Source of the DNA: Actinopolyspora alba
GTDB lineage: Bacteria; Actinomycetota; Actinomycetes; Mycobacteriales; Pseudonocardiaceae
Assembly: GCF_900112765.1 (NCBI RefSeq)
Contig: NZ_FOMZ01000006.1
Span: forward strand, 108,580 to 172,579
Reading direction: 5' to 3'
Length of the DNA stretch: 64,000 bases
This document shows, piece after piece, positions 7,451-16,647 of this stretch; within the stretch, counting starts at the first letter, position 1; each line of letters begins with the position of its first letter. Both the position numbers and the translations under genes were made by a program. A model generated the notes under the pieces. That model had not been told where the DNA came from and did no database searches. It saw only the letters and a program-made list of their open reading frames with translations.

Positions 7451-8713
7451 TCAGTCCTCGCCGATCACCGGTGGCGCGACACGCGGCAGGTCGCCGTCGA
7501 AGTAGCCGTAGTCACCCACGAGGTAACTCGGCGTCTCGTGCTCCTCGTCCTCCTCGCCCTGCTGGCCGCGACCGCGTGGCGCTCCCGCCATGCCGCCGCG
7601 ACCGTTCGCCGCTCCCGAGGAGGAAGCGCCGCCCGCCGTGGCGGAACCGGTGGACGGGCGCGTGATCCCGGACTGCCCACCGGGGCCGAGGGAACGGCCA
7701 CCGAGTCCGGCGGAACTCCGTCCACCCGTTCCGGAGCCGGTGCCCGCCCCCGAACCGCCCGCGAGCGAACCGAGGCCACGTATCGGGATCCGGCTGCCGG
7801 GGGCACGTCCGGCCCCGCCCGCGACGCCGGAACCGCCAGGGGCGCGACCGCTGCCCGAACCGCTTCCGACGCCGCCGCCCGAAGTGCCGGACTGCCCCGG
7901 CCGGTGCCCGGAGGAGCCGCCTTCCGGCGGGCGCTGCCACGCGGAGTGACTGCCCGCGGGCTGGTTGATCCCCGAACCGGCCCGGCCCGTCGACTGGCCC
8001 GAAGTGCCGGTGCCTGCCGTGCCGGTGCCGTGCGTGCCGCTCGAGGTGTCCAGCGATCCGGTCCAGGAGCTGCGGGTGCCCGCGGCAGTGCCGCCGCTCG
8101 TGCCCCTGGAGACGGCGAAGCCGCCGACCTCGGGGTTCGATCCGGAGCGCACACCGGTCTCGACGCCGCCCGGCGGGGGAGCGGTGAACGTGGGGGTCGC
8201 GCTGACGGTGGTCTGCGAGGCTGTGTCGTAGGCCTGGAACGCCGTGACCGCGTCCTGCCGCAACTTCTCGTTGTGCGCCAACGCCTGCTCGTTGTCGGTC
8301 TTGCCGCCGGTGAGGCCCGCCCAGGCCCGCCCGAGGAAGTTCTCCTCCGGGACGGGTTTCTCCTCGGACGCGGCGGGCACGGAGGAGTGCACCCTGCTGA
8401 AGGCCTGGCCCTGCTCCTCCAACCGCACCGCCTCGGCCGTGGCGTTGTCAGCGGCGACCTCGGTCCACAGCACCACCGGCGACATGGCGCCCTGCATGGC
8501 GTCCTGGCCCTTGGACCGGTTCACGGCCCCGGCCCGCTTCAGCCTGTCCTTGACCTCGGTGGCGAGGTCGCGCATGTACCGCTCCTCGTCACGCCAGCGG
8601 CTGCTCTTCTCGTGGAGCGCCTCGGCGCCCTTGCCGCTGTTGACCCAGGAGCGCATCTGCTCCAGCTGCGCCCCGTCGAGGTTGGACGGCGGCAGCGTGC
8701 GTCTGTCCCCCAT
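7451..8713 (-). CDS. PPE-like protein with long glycine-rich C-terminus
   Basis: A 420-residue protein. The N-terminal ~180 residues are helical and PPE/WXG100-superfamily-like (LEQMRSWVNSGKGAEALHEKSSRWRDEERYMRDLATEVKDRL). The rest is a low-complexity Gly/Ser/Thr domain with many GSG, GTG and GAGG runs, ending EEDEEHETPSYLVGDYGYFDGDLPRVAPPVIGED. The ATG at 8713 follows GAGGGGAG. A helical export domain plus disordered Gly-rich tail is typical of actinobacterial type VII substrates. The EspG chaperone gene follows and the PE-like gene lies two genes upstream. Assignment to PPE is by overall layout, not a seen PPE motif. Confidence 0.75.
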   Translation of the reverse strand: MGDRRTLPPSNLDGAQLEQMRSWVNSGKGAEALHEKSSRWRDEERYMRDLATEVKDRLKRAGAVNRSKGQDAMQGAMSPVVLWTEVAADNATAEAVRLEEQGQAFSRVHSSVPAASEEKPVPEENFLGRAWAGLTGGKTDNEQALAHNEKLRQDAVTAFQAYDTASQTTVSATPTFTAPPPGGVETGVRSGSNPEVGGFAVSRGTSGGTAAGTRSSWTGSLDTSSGTHGTGTAGTGTSGQSTGRAGSGINQPAGSHSAWQRPPEGGSSGHRPGQSGTSGGGVGSGSGSGRAPGGSGVAGGAGRAPGSRIPIRGLGSLAGGSGAGTGSGTGGRSSAGLGGRSLGPGGQSGITRPSTGSATAGGASSSGAANGRGGMAGAPRGRGQQGEEDEEHETPSYLVGDYGYFDGDLPRVAPPVIGED

Positions 8714-8727
8714 GATTCGGGCTCCCC

Positions 8728-9309
8728 TCAGGCGTTGGGCAGGTTCTTGATCGCGGCTTCGGCGAACTCGGTGAAGATCGGGCAGGGATCGGGGCGGTTC
8801 TCGGCAGGACGTACCTGGCCGTTGACCAGTAGAAAACCGTCTTCGGCGACATCGACAGCGATGTAGCAACCGATTCCACTCACGTTCGCCGCATAAGCGG
8901 GGTAATCGCGGATTTCTGTTTTTTCGCCGCCGGGATGCGTCTCTATAGCCTCTGAGATGGTTCGTTCGAAATCAGGAGCGATGAACGCTCCCCAACCTGA
9001 ATCGGATCCTGCTTCCCCTTTTTTGTAGTAGCAACCAGAGTTGCCTGCCGATTTGTCTTCGCGTAGCGGTTGATCCACTCCGAGTTTGGTTGCTTGTTGC
9101 TTCGTGACGATGGTGCAGGGATCGGAGAGGTCGAGGGATTTGGCGGGTGCGGTGCGTTCCGGCAGGATCACTTCGGAGGCGCTGCTGGGTGCGCTCGTGC
9201 CGGTTTCGGTGGTGTCCTGCGCCGCTTGGCCGGTCTGACCACCACTGCATCCGGCGAGCAGCAGCAGTCCGGCTGCCAGGGAGATTCCTGTGGTGAGGGT
9301 GTTACGCAT
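8728..9309 (-). CDS. DUF3558 lipoprotein
   Basis: A 193-residue exported lipoprotein. The signal peptide ends in the lipobox LLAGC (Cys 20), followed by a Thr/Ser-rich linker. The DUF3558 domain shows the conserved DPCTIVTKQQATKLG and two more cysteine positions (NSGCYYKK, GIGCYIAVDV) likely forming a disulfide. Its ATG lies inside the last codons of the upstream PE-like gene (8-base overlap), which suggests translational coupling. DUF3558 lipoproteins often sit beside ESX substrate genes in Pseudonocardiales. Confidence 0.9.
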   Translation of the reverse strand: MRNTLTTGISLAAGLLLLAGCSGGQTGQAAQDTTETGTSAPSSASEVILPERTAPAKSLDLSDPCTIVTKQQATKLGVDQPLREDKSAGNSGCYYKKGEAGSDSGWGAFIAPDFERTISEAIETHPGGEKTEIRDYPAYAANVSGIGCYIAVDVAEDGFLLVNGQVRPAENRPDPCPIFTEFAEAAIKNLPNA

Positions 9310-9859
9310 CCTGGATTCCTCGTTGGAAGCTGTCGGCGGCGTTGGCGTCGTCGGTGCGGGTCTGCTTGGCGCTGGATCGAAGGCTCGCTGCGGTGTCGTT
9401 GAACACCTGCGCGAGTTTCAAGTAGTTCGGGAAGTAGGACCGGTCGTCCCCGTAAGCGACTTGTCCGTGAATCGACGCGGCGCCGGTGCTGACCGGATCG
9501 GTACCAGGAGCCGGTACAGAGCCTAGGCTTTGGAGTTCAAAAGATCGGTCCTCCAGCTCTTGCGCCTTCTCCTCGAAGAATCCCGCCAGCGCGTCGACCT
9601 CGTCGGGGTCGACGACCATGCGCGTGTTGTCGCTGATGGCCTGGGCCAGTTCGGCCTTGGTGTTGGCGCGTTCGGCGATCCGGGCGATGTCGGCCACCTC
9701 CTTGGCGAAGCCGGGGCCGGGGAACAGCGCGTTGTCGGCCACGTCCTGCATCTCGGCGTCCATCGCCGCCTGGTCCGCCGCATCCATCCCGGACTGAGCG
9801 TTCGTTCCCGAACCACTCGATTCGCCCGTACTCGACTGTCCGTTCGCCTCGTCGGCCAC
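9302..9859 (-). CDS. PE-like ESX substrate candidate
   Basis: A 185-residue protein. After a Gly/Ser-rich N-terminus comes a helical region with VDPDEVDALAGFFEEKAQELEDR, reminiscent of PE domains, then FNDTAASLRSSAKQTRTDDANAADSFQRGI, another WXG100-like helix. The GTG at 9859 was chosen because CAGGGGGAAGG precedes it closely; an ATG at 9892 in the same frame is possible. First gene of the DUF3558 / PPE-like / EspG set, supporting a PE-PPE-chaperone unit. No ESX core genes are in the window, so export would use machinery encoded elsewhere. Confidence 0.6.
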   Translation of the reverse strand: MADEANGQSSTGESSGSGTNAQSGMDAADQAAMDAEMQDVADNALFPGPGFAKEVADIARIAERANTKAELAQAISDNTRMVVDPDEVDALAGFFEEKAQELEDRSFELQSLGSVPAPGTDPVSTGAASIHGQVAYGDDRSYFPNYLKLAQVFNDTAASLRSSAKQTRTDDANAADSFQRGIQDA

Positions 9860-10052
9860 GCCTTCCCCCTGAAGGTCACTCGTACGTGTCATGCGCTCGC
9901 CCGGCTGCATGATCAGTTGCCCATCGGGAACGTACCGCACCGCGCACTCCGCGTGTGCCGGGTTCAGCACATCCGGCGAAAGCACCGCCGCCACCGGCTC
10001 GCCCGAGTGAGTGGATCGGCAGCCTGGGTGGGAACCGGAAGCCTCGCGGTTG

Positions 10053-10094
10053 CGCCACCTCTCCGGCGGGCGCAGCATCGCCGGAGAGGTGGCG
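10053..10094. promoter_or_regulatory. Long perfect hairpin between the ESX island and fdhA
   Basis: CGCCACCTCTCCGGCG (10053-10068) pairs perfectly with 10079-10094 around a 10-base loop. It is 18 bases before the fdhA ATG and in the leader of the divergent PE-like gene. No T-run follows on either strand. It could be a factor-binding dyad, an attenuator or a folded 5' leader controlling fdhA translation. Confidence 0.7.
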
Positions 10095-10111
10095 AGAGTT
10101 GGTGATCGGCG

Positions 10112-13100
10112 ATGCGGGAATGGCTGCGCTGGCCCGTGCTGCGCCAGTTGACGGGCTCCGACCCGCTCGGTCGCGGGCAGGCGGCCCGCTCCGCCGCCAC
10201 CGACCGCGAGCACGCCCGCACCGAGGACGCCGACGAGGTGGTCGGATCGGTGTGCCCGTACTGCGCCGTGGGATGCGCGCAGCGCGTCTACGTGCGTGAC
10301 GGGGCCGTCACCCAGATCGAGGGCGATCCCGACTCGCCGGTTAGCCGGGGCAGGCTCTGCCCGAAGGGCTCGGCCAGCCGCTCGTTGGTGACCTCGCCCG
10401 CCAGGCGGACCAGGGTCGCCTACCGACGGCCGTACGGTACCGAGTGGGAGGAACTGGATCTCGACACGGCGGTCGACATGATCGCCGAGCGGGTGATCCG
10501 CACCCGGGACGAGACCTGGCAGGAGACCGATTCGGACGGTACGCGGCTGCGCCGCACCATGGGAATCGCGAGTCTGGGCGGGGCCACGCTGGACAATGAG
10601 GAAAACTACCTCATGAAGAAGCTCTACACCGCCCTCGGCGCCATCCAGATCGAGAACCAGGCCCGCATTTGACACTCCTCCACGGTTCCCGGTCTGGGAA
10701 CCTCGTTCGGCCGTGGTGGGGCCACAACCTTCCAGCAGGACCTGCGCAACTCCGACTGCGTCGTGATTCAGGGGTCCAACATGGCCGAAGCCCACCCGGT
10801 CGGGTTCCAGTGGGTGATGGAAGCCAAACGGCGCGGCGCGAAGGTCATTCACATCGATCCACGATTCACCCGTACCTCGGCCATGGCCGACACGTTCGTG
10901 CCGCTGCGAGCGGGCAGCGACATCGCCCTGCTCGGCGGGCTGATCAACTACGTGCTGCGGGGTGGGCACTACTTCCACGAGTACGTGGCCGCCTACACCA
11001 ACGCGGCCACGATCGTCGACGAGTCCTACGCCGACACCGAGGATCTCGACGGTGTGTTCTCCGGCTTCACCGGAAGCGGTTACGACCAGAGCAGCTGGTA
11101 CTACCAGGGGGCGCGGATCAACCCGGCGGCGGGCGAGCGTGACCAGTGGAACGACGTCTTCGGTTCACCCGATCCCGACCGAGCGGCCTCGGAGGGCGAG
11201 TCGACGCCTCGTGCCGAGCCCGAGACCGATCCGAGCCTGACCCATCCGCGCTGCGTGTTCCAGATCCTCAAGCGCCACTTCGCCCGCTACACCCCGGAGC
11301 TCGTGGAGCAGCTGTGTGGCATCGACCGCCGGCGATTCCACGAGGTCGCCGAGGCGCTGGTCGCCAACTCCGGAAGGGAGCGCACCACCGCCTTCGCCTA
11401 CGCGGTGGGATGGACCCACCACACGGTGGGGGTGCAGTACATCCGGGCCGCCTCCATCCTGCAGCTGTTGCTCGGCAACATCGGCAGACCCGGCGGCGGG
11501 ATTCTCGCGCTGCGGGGGCACGCCAGCATCCAGGGCTCGACAGACATCCCCACCCTGTTCGACCTGCTGCCCGGCTACATCCCGATGCCGCAGGCACACC
11601 CGAACCTCTCGCTGGACGGGTTCGTGGCCACCAACGCCGCCGACAAGGGGTACTGGGGCAACATCCGCGACTACGTCGTCAGCCTGCTCAAGGCCTGGTG
11701 GGGCGAGTACGCCACCGCCGAGAACGATTTCCGGTTCGATCACCTGCCCCGGCTCACCGGTGACCACGGCAGTTTCCGCACCGTGATCGACCAGATCGAG
11801 GGCGGGGTGCGCGGCTACTTCGTCATCGGCGAGAACCCGGCCGTGGGTACCGCCAACGCGCACCAGCAGCGCATGGGGCTGGCCAATCTGGACTGGCTGG
11901 TGGTGCGCGATCTGAACATGATCGAGACGGCCACGTTCTGGAAGAACGGTCCGGAGATCGACGAGGGCGAGACCACGCCGTCCGAGATCGGCACCGAGGT
12001 GTTCTTCCTGCCCGCGGCGGCGCACACCGAGAAGGACGGCACGTTCACCAACACCCAGCGCATGCTGCAGTGGCACCACAAGGCCGTCGAACCCACCGGC
12101 GACCAGCGCAGCGACCTGTGGTTCTTCTACCACCTGGGGCTGCGGATCAAGTCCAAGCTCGCGGCCCGCAGGTTCGAACGCGACGCGCGGCAGCGGGAAC
12201 GCGACCGCCCCGTCCTGGAACTGACTTGGGACTACCCCACCGAAGGGGAGATCGCCGAACCGAGCGCGGACGCCGTGCTCCGCGAGATCAACGGCACCGA
12301 CGCGGACGGCCGGGCGCTGTCCTCCTACACCCTGCTGCGCTCCGACGGTTCGACACGTTCGGGATGTTGGATCTACTGCGGCGTCTACGCGGGTGAGATC
12401 AATCGAGCAGCCCGGCGGGAACCGGGTGAGCGGCAGTCCTGGGTCGCCCCCGAGTGGGGCTGGGCATGGCCCGCCAACCGGCGGATCCTGTACAACCGCG
12501 CCGCCGCGGATCCGCAGGGCAGACCGTGGAGCGACCGCAAGGCCTACGTCTGGTGGGACGCAGAACAGCGGCGCTGGACCGGCCACGACGTGCCCGACTT
12601 CGACGCGACCAAACCTCCCGACTACCTGCCCGCCGCCGACGCGCACGGCCCCGACGCGCTGCGCGGCACCGACCCCTTCGTCATGCAGGGTGACGGGCTC
12701 GGCTGGTTGTACGCACCCGCCGGACTGCGCGACGGTCCGTTGCCCACCCACTACGAACCGCAGGAATCACCGCTGCGCAACACGCTGCACTCCACGCAGC
12801 GAAACCCCGCACGGCAGCTGTACCACCGCCCGGAGAACCGATACCAACCCAGCGGTGCCGAACCGGGAGCGGAGGTGTTTCCCTACGTGTTCACCACGTT
12901 CCGGCTCACCGAGCACCACACGGCGGGCGGGATGAGTCGGTGGTTGCCGCACCTGGCCGAGCTGGCCCCGGCCATGTTCTTCGAACTCTCCCCGGAGCTG
13001 GCGGCCGAGCGCGAGCTGGTTCATCTCGGCTGGGCCACGGTGATCACCGCACGCGGAGCGATCGAGGGACGCGTGCTGATCACGCAACGGATCCGTCCGC

Positions 13101-13420
13101 TGCGTTCGAACGGCAGGACGCTGCACCAGATCGGCATCCCCTGGCACTGGGGCCCCAACGGGTTGACCACCGGTGACGCCGCGAACGAGTTGCTCGGGGT
13201 CGCGCTGGACCCCACCGTGCACATCATGGAGACCAAGGCGGGCACCTGCGACATCCGTCCCGGCAGCAGACCACGCGGTGCGGAACTCGGCACGCTGCTC
13301 GCCACCTACCGCGCACGGGCGGGCATCACCGAGGACACCGGCACCGAGGATTCGCCTTCGGCGGCGGACGCCCGGTACCCGGACGTGAGCGACACCGACG
13401 GAGGTGGGGATGAGTCCTGA
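10112..13420 (+). CDS. fdhA: Formate dehydrogenase catalytic subunit, selenocysteine-containing
   Basis: Oxidises formate to CO2 at a molybdenum/tungsten bis-MGD centre. The gene is one frame of 1103 codons with an internal UGA at 10670-10672 that must be read as Sec 187: the flanking protein is ENQARI-U-HSSTVPGLGTSFGRG, the exact context of the FdhF/FdnG active-site Sec. N-terminal [4Fe-4S] ligands are CPYCAVGC near residue 51 and GRLCPKG near residue 87. The C-terminal molydopterin dinucleotide-binding domain includes FTTFRLTEHHTAGGMSRW. Length (~1100) is close to FdnG, but there is no twin-arginine signal, so it should face the cytoplasm. A SECIS hairpin lies just after the UGA. It overlaps fdhB by 11 bases. 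Gene finders that do not know Sec will split it. Confidence 0.95.
10684..10702 (+). promoter_or_regulatory. Bacterial SECIS element in fdhA
   Basis: GGTTCCC (10684-10690) pairs perfectly with GGGAACC (10696-10702) around the loop GGTCT. GGUCU in the apical loop is the SelB-binding sequence of the E. coli fdhF SECIS. The loop begins 19 bases after the UGA, the expected distance. It directs Sec insertion at 10670-10672. Confidence 0.93.
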
Positions 13421-14429
13421 CGGCGCTGCCGAACACCCGCTGTTCGGGCTCGCGCGTGCGGCACAGCCCGGTGGCGATGTCCGGACGTCCGCATCCGGCC
13501 CCGTGGATTCCCCGGCGGGAGGCAACCGACTCAGCGGCCCGCTGGCCGATCCCAGCGCCGAGGCGGGTTACTCGGAGCGGCATCCCGAGCGGATGGGGTT
13601 CTTCACCGACACCAGCGTGTGCATCGGGTGCAAGGCGTGCGAGGTCGCCTGCAAGGAGTGGAACCTGCTGGAAGAGGACGGGCTGGATCTGACCGGCATG
13701 TCCTACGACAACACCACCGAACTCGGTGCCACCACGTGGCGGCACGTGGCCTTCGTCGAACAGCGGATCGACCCTTCGACGCGTGCCCGCGTGGATATCG
13801 GGATGCCCGGGATGGGAGCCCCGAGCACTACCCCGGAAGAGGGCGCGGACTCCGATGCCACCGAGGTGCGCTGGCTGATGTCCTCGGACGTGTGCAAGCA
13901 CTGCACCCATGCCGCCTGTCTGGACGTGTGTCCGACGGGAGCGTTGATCCGCAGCGAGTACGGCACGGTCGTGGTGCAGGACGACGTGTGCAACGGGTGT
14001 GGCTACTGCGTTCCCGCCTGCCCCTACGGTGTGATCGACATCCATCCCGACAACGGCGGAGCGTTCAAGTGCACGTTGTGCCAGGACCGGCTCGGTTCGG
14101 GACTCGCTCCGGCGTGTGCCACCGCCTGTCCCACCGAGTCCATTCAGTACGGCCCGCTCGACCAGTTGCGGCAGCGGGCCGAGCAACGCCTCGAACAGCT
14201 GCACGAGCAGGGGATGACCGAAGCCAGGCTCTACGGGCAGGACCCCACCGACGGTGTGGGAGGTGACGGGGCGTTCTTCCTGCTGTTGGACGAGCCCGAG
14301 GTCTACGGTCTGCCACCGGACCCGGTGGTCACCACGCGGGATCTGCCCGCCATGGCCGCACACGCCGCGATCGCCGCCGCGACGGCCGCGTTGACCGTAG
14401 CGGCCTGTTTCCTGGGAGGTCGTCGTTGA
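13410..14429 (+). CDS. fdhB: Formate dehydrogenase iron-sulfur subunit
   Basis: A 339-residue ferredoxin-like electron-transfer subunit. Cysteine clusters are CIGCKACEVACKEWN, CKHCTHAACLDVCPTGAL, CNGCGYCVPACPYG and CTLCQDR..CATACPT, enough for four [4Fe-4S] clusters as in FdnH. The C-terminus has one hydrophobic segment (AAIAAATAALTVAACFLGG) that can anchor it to the membrane. The ATG at 13410 has GGAGGTGGGG upstream and lies inside the end of fdhA. It passes electrons from FdhA to the NrfD-type membrane subunit encoded next; its stop overlaps that gene's TTG start. Confidence 0.95.
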   Translation: MSPDGAAEHPLFGLARAAQPGGDVRTSASGPVDSPAGGNRLSGPLADPSAEAGYSERHPERMGFFTDTSVCIGCKACEVACKEWNLLEEDGLDLTGMSYDNTTELGATTWRHVAFVEQRIDPSTRARVDIGMPGMGAPSTTPEEGADSDATEVRWLMSSDVCKHCTHAACLDVCPTGALIRSEYGTVVVQDDVCNGCGYCVPACPYGVIDIHPDNGGAFKCTLCQDRLGSGLAPACATACPTESIQYGPLDQLRQRAEQRLEQLHEQGMTEARLYGQDPTDGVGGDGAFFLLLDEPEVYGLPPDPVVTTRDLPAMAAHAAIAAATAALTVAACFLGGRR

Positions 14430-15376
14430 AGGCGCGAGCGGACCGCGGTGCGGGCGCGGAGGGCTCCGACCGGAGTGCGGGACACGAAACGCGGGAGCCG
14501 TTTCGCTCGTACTACGGCAGGCCGATCATCAAGGAACCGACCTGGAAGGTTCCCGACGTGCCCGCCTACCTCTATCTGGGAGGCATGGCGGGCGCCTCGT
14601 CCGTCATGGGAGCCCTCGCTCAGCTACGTGGGTACTCCCGGCTGCGCCGGGTCGGGCTGCTCTGCGCGGCGGGAGGTTCCGGTGCCAGCGTGCTGGCGCT
14701 CATTCACGATCTCGGCCGGCCGCGACGGTTCCTGAACATGTTGCGCGTGTTCAAACCCACCTCGCCGTTGAGCGTGGGATCCTGGATCCTCGCTCCGTTC
14801 TCCGCGCTCAGCGGTGCCGTCGCGGTCTCCGAACTCACCGGGTTCGCTCGTCCCCTCGCCAGGGTGGTGGCCGGGTTCGCGGCGGTACTTGCTCCGGCGA
14901 TGACGACCTACACGGCGGTGCTGCTCGCCGACACGGCGGTACCCGGCTGGCACGAGACTCGTCGTGAGCTTCCCTTCGTGTTCGCTTTCAGCTCGGTGGC
15001 GGCGGCCGGTGCGCTGGGAACGGGATTGGCACCGCGGTCGGAGGCCGCTCCGGCCCGGCGAATGGCCGTGATCGGGTCTCTCGGTGAACTGCTCGCGAGC
15101 CGGGTGCTGGAACAGCGGGCGGGCAGGATCGCCGAGGCTTACCGCACGGGCAGGGCGGGCACTACGTTGCGGACGGCTCGCGTGCTGGCAGCGGGATGTG
15201 CCCTCGGCGCGTTGTTCGCTCGGCGCAGCGGGAGCGTGGCGGTGCTGGTGGCCGCCAGTGGCACCGCCGCGTCGGCAGCCACTCGTTACGGGGTGTTCGA
15301 AGCGGGGCGGGAGACGGCTAGGGATCCCTACTACACGGTGGTGCCGCAGCGACAGGACGGCCGATCCGAGCGGTGA
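14426..15376 (+). CDS. nrfD: NrfD/PsrC-type membrane subunit of formate dehydrogenase
   Basis: A 316-residue polytopic membrane protein. After a polar N-terminus, SYYGRPIIKEPTWKVPDVPAYLYLGGMAGASS begins the NrfD fold; ALIHDLGRPRRFLNMLRVFKPTSPLSVGSW is the conserved second-helix region. About eight hydrophobic segments are present, consistent with quinone reduction without haem. The TTG start overlaps the fdhB stop as TTGA, with GGGAGG upstream. With FdhA and FdhB it forms a formate:quinone oxidoreductase; an NrfD partner replaces the cytochrome b FdnI of E. coli. Confidence 0.92.
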   Translation: MKARADRGAGAEGSDRSAGHETREPFRSYYGRPIIKEPTWKVPDVPAYLYLGGMAGASSVMGALAQLRGYSRLRRVGLLCAAGGSGASVLALIHDLGRPRRFLNMLRVFKPTSPLSVGSWILAPFSALSGAVAVSELTGFARPLARVVAGFAAVLAPAMTTYTAVLLADTAVPGWHETRRELPFVFAFSSVAAAGALGTGLAPRSEAAPARRMAVIGSLGELLASRVLEQRAGRIAEAYRTGRAGTTLRTARVLAAGCALGALFARRSGSVAVLVAASGTAASAATRYGVFEAGRETARDPYYTVVPQRQDGRSER

Positions 15377-15525
15377 CGACGGCGCACCCCACCTCGTTTT
15401 CCTCCCCGGTTGGTCGCGTGCGCTGCGAGAAGCACGGAGATACCGGAGGATGGGGCGAACAGCCACAGCCGTCCCGTCGGTTGGTCCGACAACCGCAGCG
15501 GGTGCCAGCGAGGGAGGCGGAGATC

Positions 15526-16518
15526 ATGCCGACTACGCCAGGCGGATTACACCACGTGACCGCGATCGCTACGGATCCACAGCGCAACGCGGATTTCTAC
15601 CGAACCGCACTGGGGCTGCGACTGGTCAAACGGACCGTCAACTTCGACGCTCCGGACACCTATCATCTCTACTTCGGGGGTGAATCGGGTCAGCCCGGGA
15701 CACTGATCACCTTCTTTCCCTGGCCCGCGGCTCCGCGTGGACGTCGTGGTGCCGGGCAGACCACGACCGTTGCCTTCTCCGTTCCGCAGCATTCGCTGGG
15801 GTGGTGGCAGCAGCATCTCGACGGTCTCGAGGTGAACGTCGGCACTCCCACCAGCAGGTCGAGCGAGGAGACCCTGACGGTCGCCGATCCGGACGGTCTG
15901 TTGATCGAGTTGGTCGGGCATCCCGAGGCGGACTCCCGCTCGCCCTGGGAGGAGGGGCCCATCCCACCCGAGTACGCCATACGGGGACTTCACTCGGTCA
16001 CCGTGACGGAAATCGGTCATGAGCACACCGCTGAACTGTTGACCGAGACCATGGGGTTCCGGCTCGTGGAGGAGTCCGGCGCGCGTTTCCGATTCGCCAC
16101 GGGGGCCGGTGGGTCCGGCGCGATGGTGGACGTGCTGTGCAGTCCGGAAGCCCCGCTGGGGATGGTCGCGGCGGGTACTGTGCACCATATCGCCTGGCGT
16201 GCTTCCGACGACGCCGAACAGGTCGACTGGCGGAACACGCTGCTGGATCAGGGGCTCGACGTGACCCCGGTGCTGGACCGTCGCTACTTCCACTCCATCT
16301 ACTTCCGTGAACCCGGTGGCGTGTTGTTCGAGATCGCCACCGATCCACCGGGTTTCACCGTCGACGAGCCGTTGATGGAGTTGGGCAGGGCATTGAAACT
16401 CCCTCCGTGGCTGGAGCCCTCCCGCGCCGAGATCGAGCAGGTGCTGCCCACGCTCAGGGTTCCCGCTCCGGACGAGGAGATCACTTTCACACCGCCACCC
16501 GCGCAGCGCACGAGGTGA
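15526..16518 (+). CDS. VOC family ring-cleaving dioxygenase-like protein
   Basis: A 330-residue two-domain vicinal oxygen chelate protein. Domain 1 starts GLHHVTAIATDPQRNADFYRTALGLRLVKRTVNFD; domain 2 starts IRGLHSVTVTEIGHEHTAELLTETMGF. Candidate metal ligands are His in LHHVT, His in VHHIAWR and Glu in GVLFEIATD. Length and the KRTVNFD..YHLYFG pattern match MhqO/MhqA-type proteins linked to quinone and thiol stress. The ATG at 15526 follows GGGAGGCGG. Substrate not known. Same strand as the DUF5996 gene downstream. Confidence 0.85.
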   Translation: MPTTPGGLHHVTAIATDPQRNADFYRTALGLRLVKRTVNFDAPDTYHLYFGGESGQPGTLITFFPWPAAPRGRRGAGQTTTVAFSVPQHSLGWWQQHLDGLEVNVGTPTSRSSEETLTVADPDGLLIELVGHPEADSRSPWEEGPIPPEYAIRGLHSVTVTEIGHEHTAELLTETMGFRLVEESGARFRFATGAGGSGAMVDVLCSPEAPLGMVAAGTVHHIAWRASDDAEQVDWRNTLLDQGLDVTPVLDRRYFHSIYFREPGGVLFEIATDPPGFTVDEPLMELGRALKLPPWLEPSRAEIEQVLPTLRVPAPDEEITFTPPPAQRTR

Positions 16519-16647
16519 GCGCTCCCCGCGGTTTTCCGATGGTCGTTCTCGACGAGGGCGTCCGAGGCTCGGATGCGAGTTGGCCACCTCCCGCGAAGCG
16601 TCGATGTCCCGGAGCCGGCTCGGAACAGGTCGGGGAGGGGAGAGGTG

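Noticed and set aside
9893..10978. Long minus-strand extension of the PE-like frame through fdhA
   Set aside because: It is antisense shadow of fdhA; the start is set by the ribosome site near 9859 (or ATG 9892).
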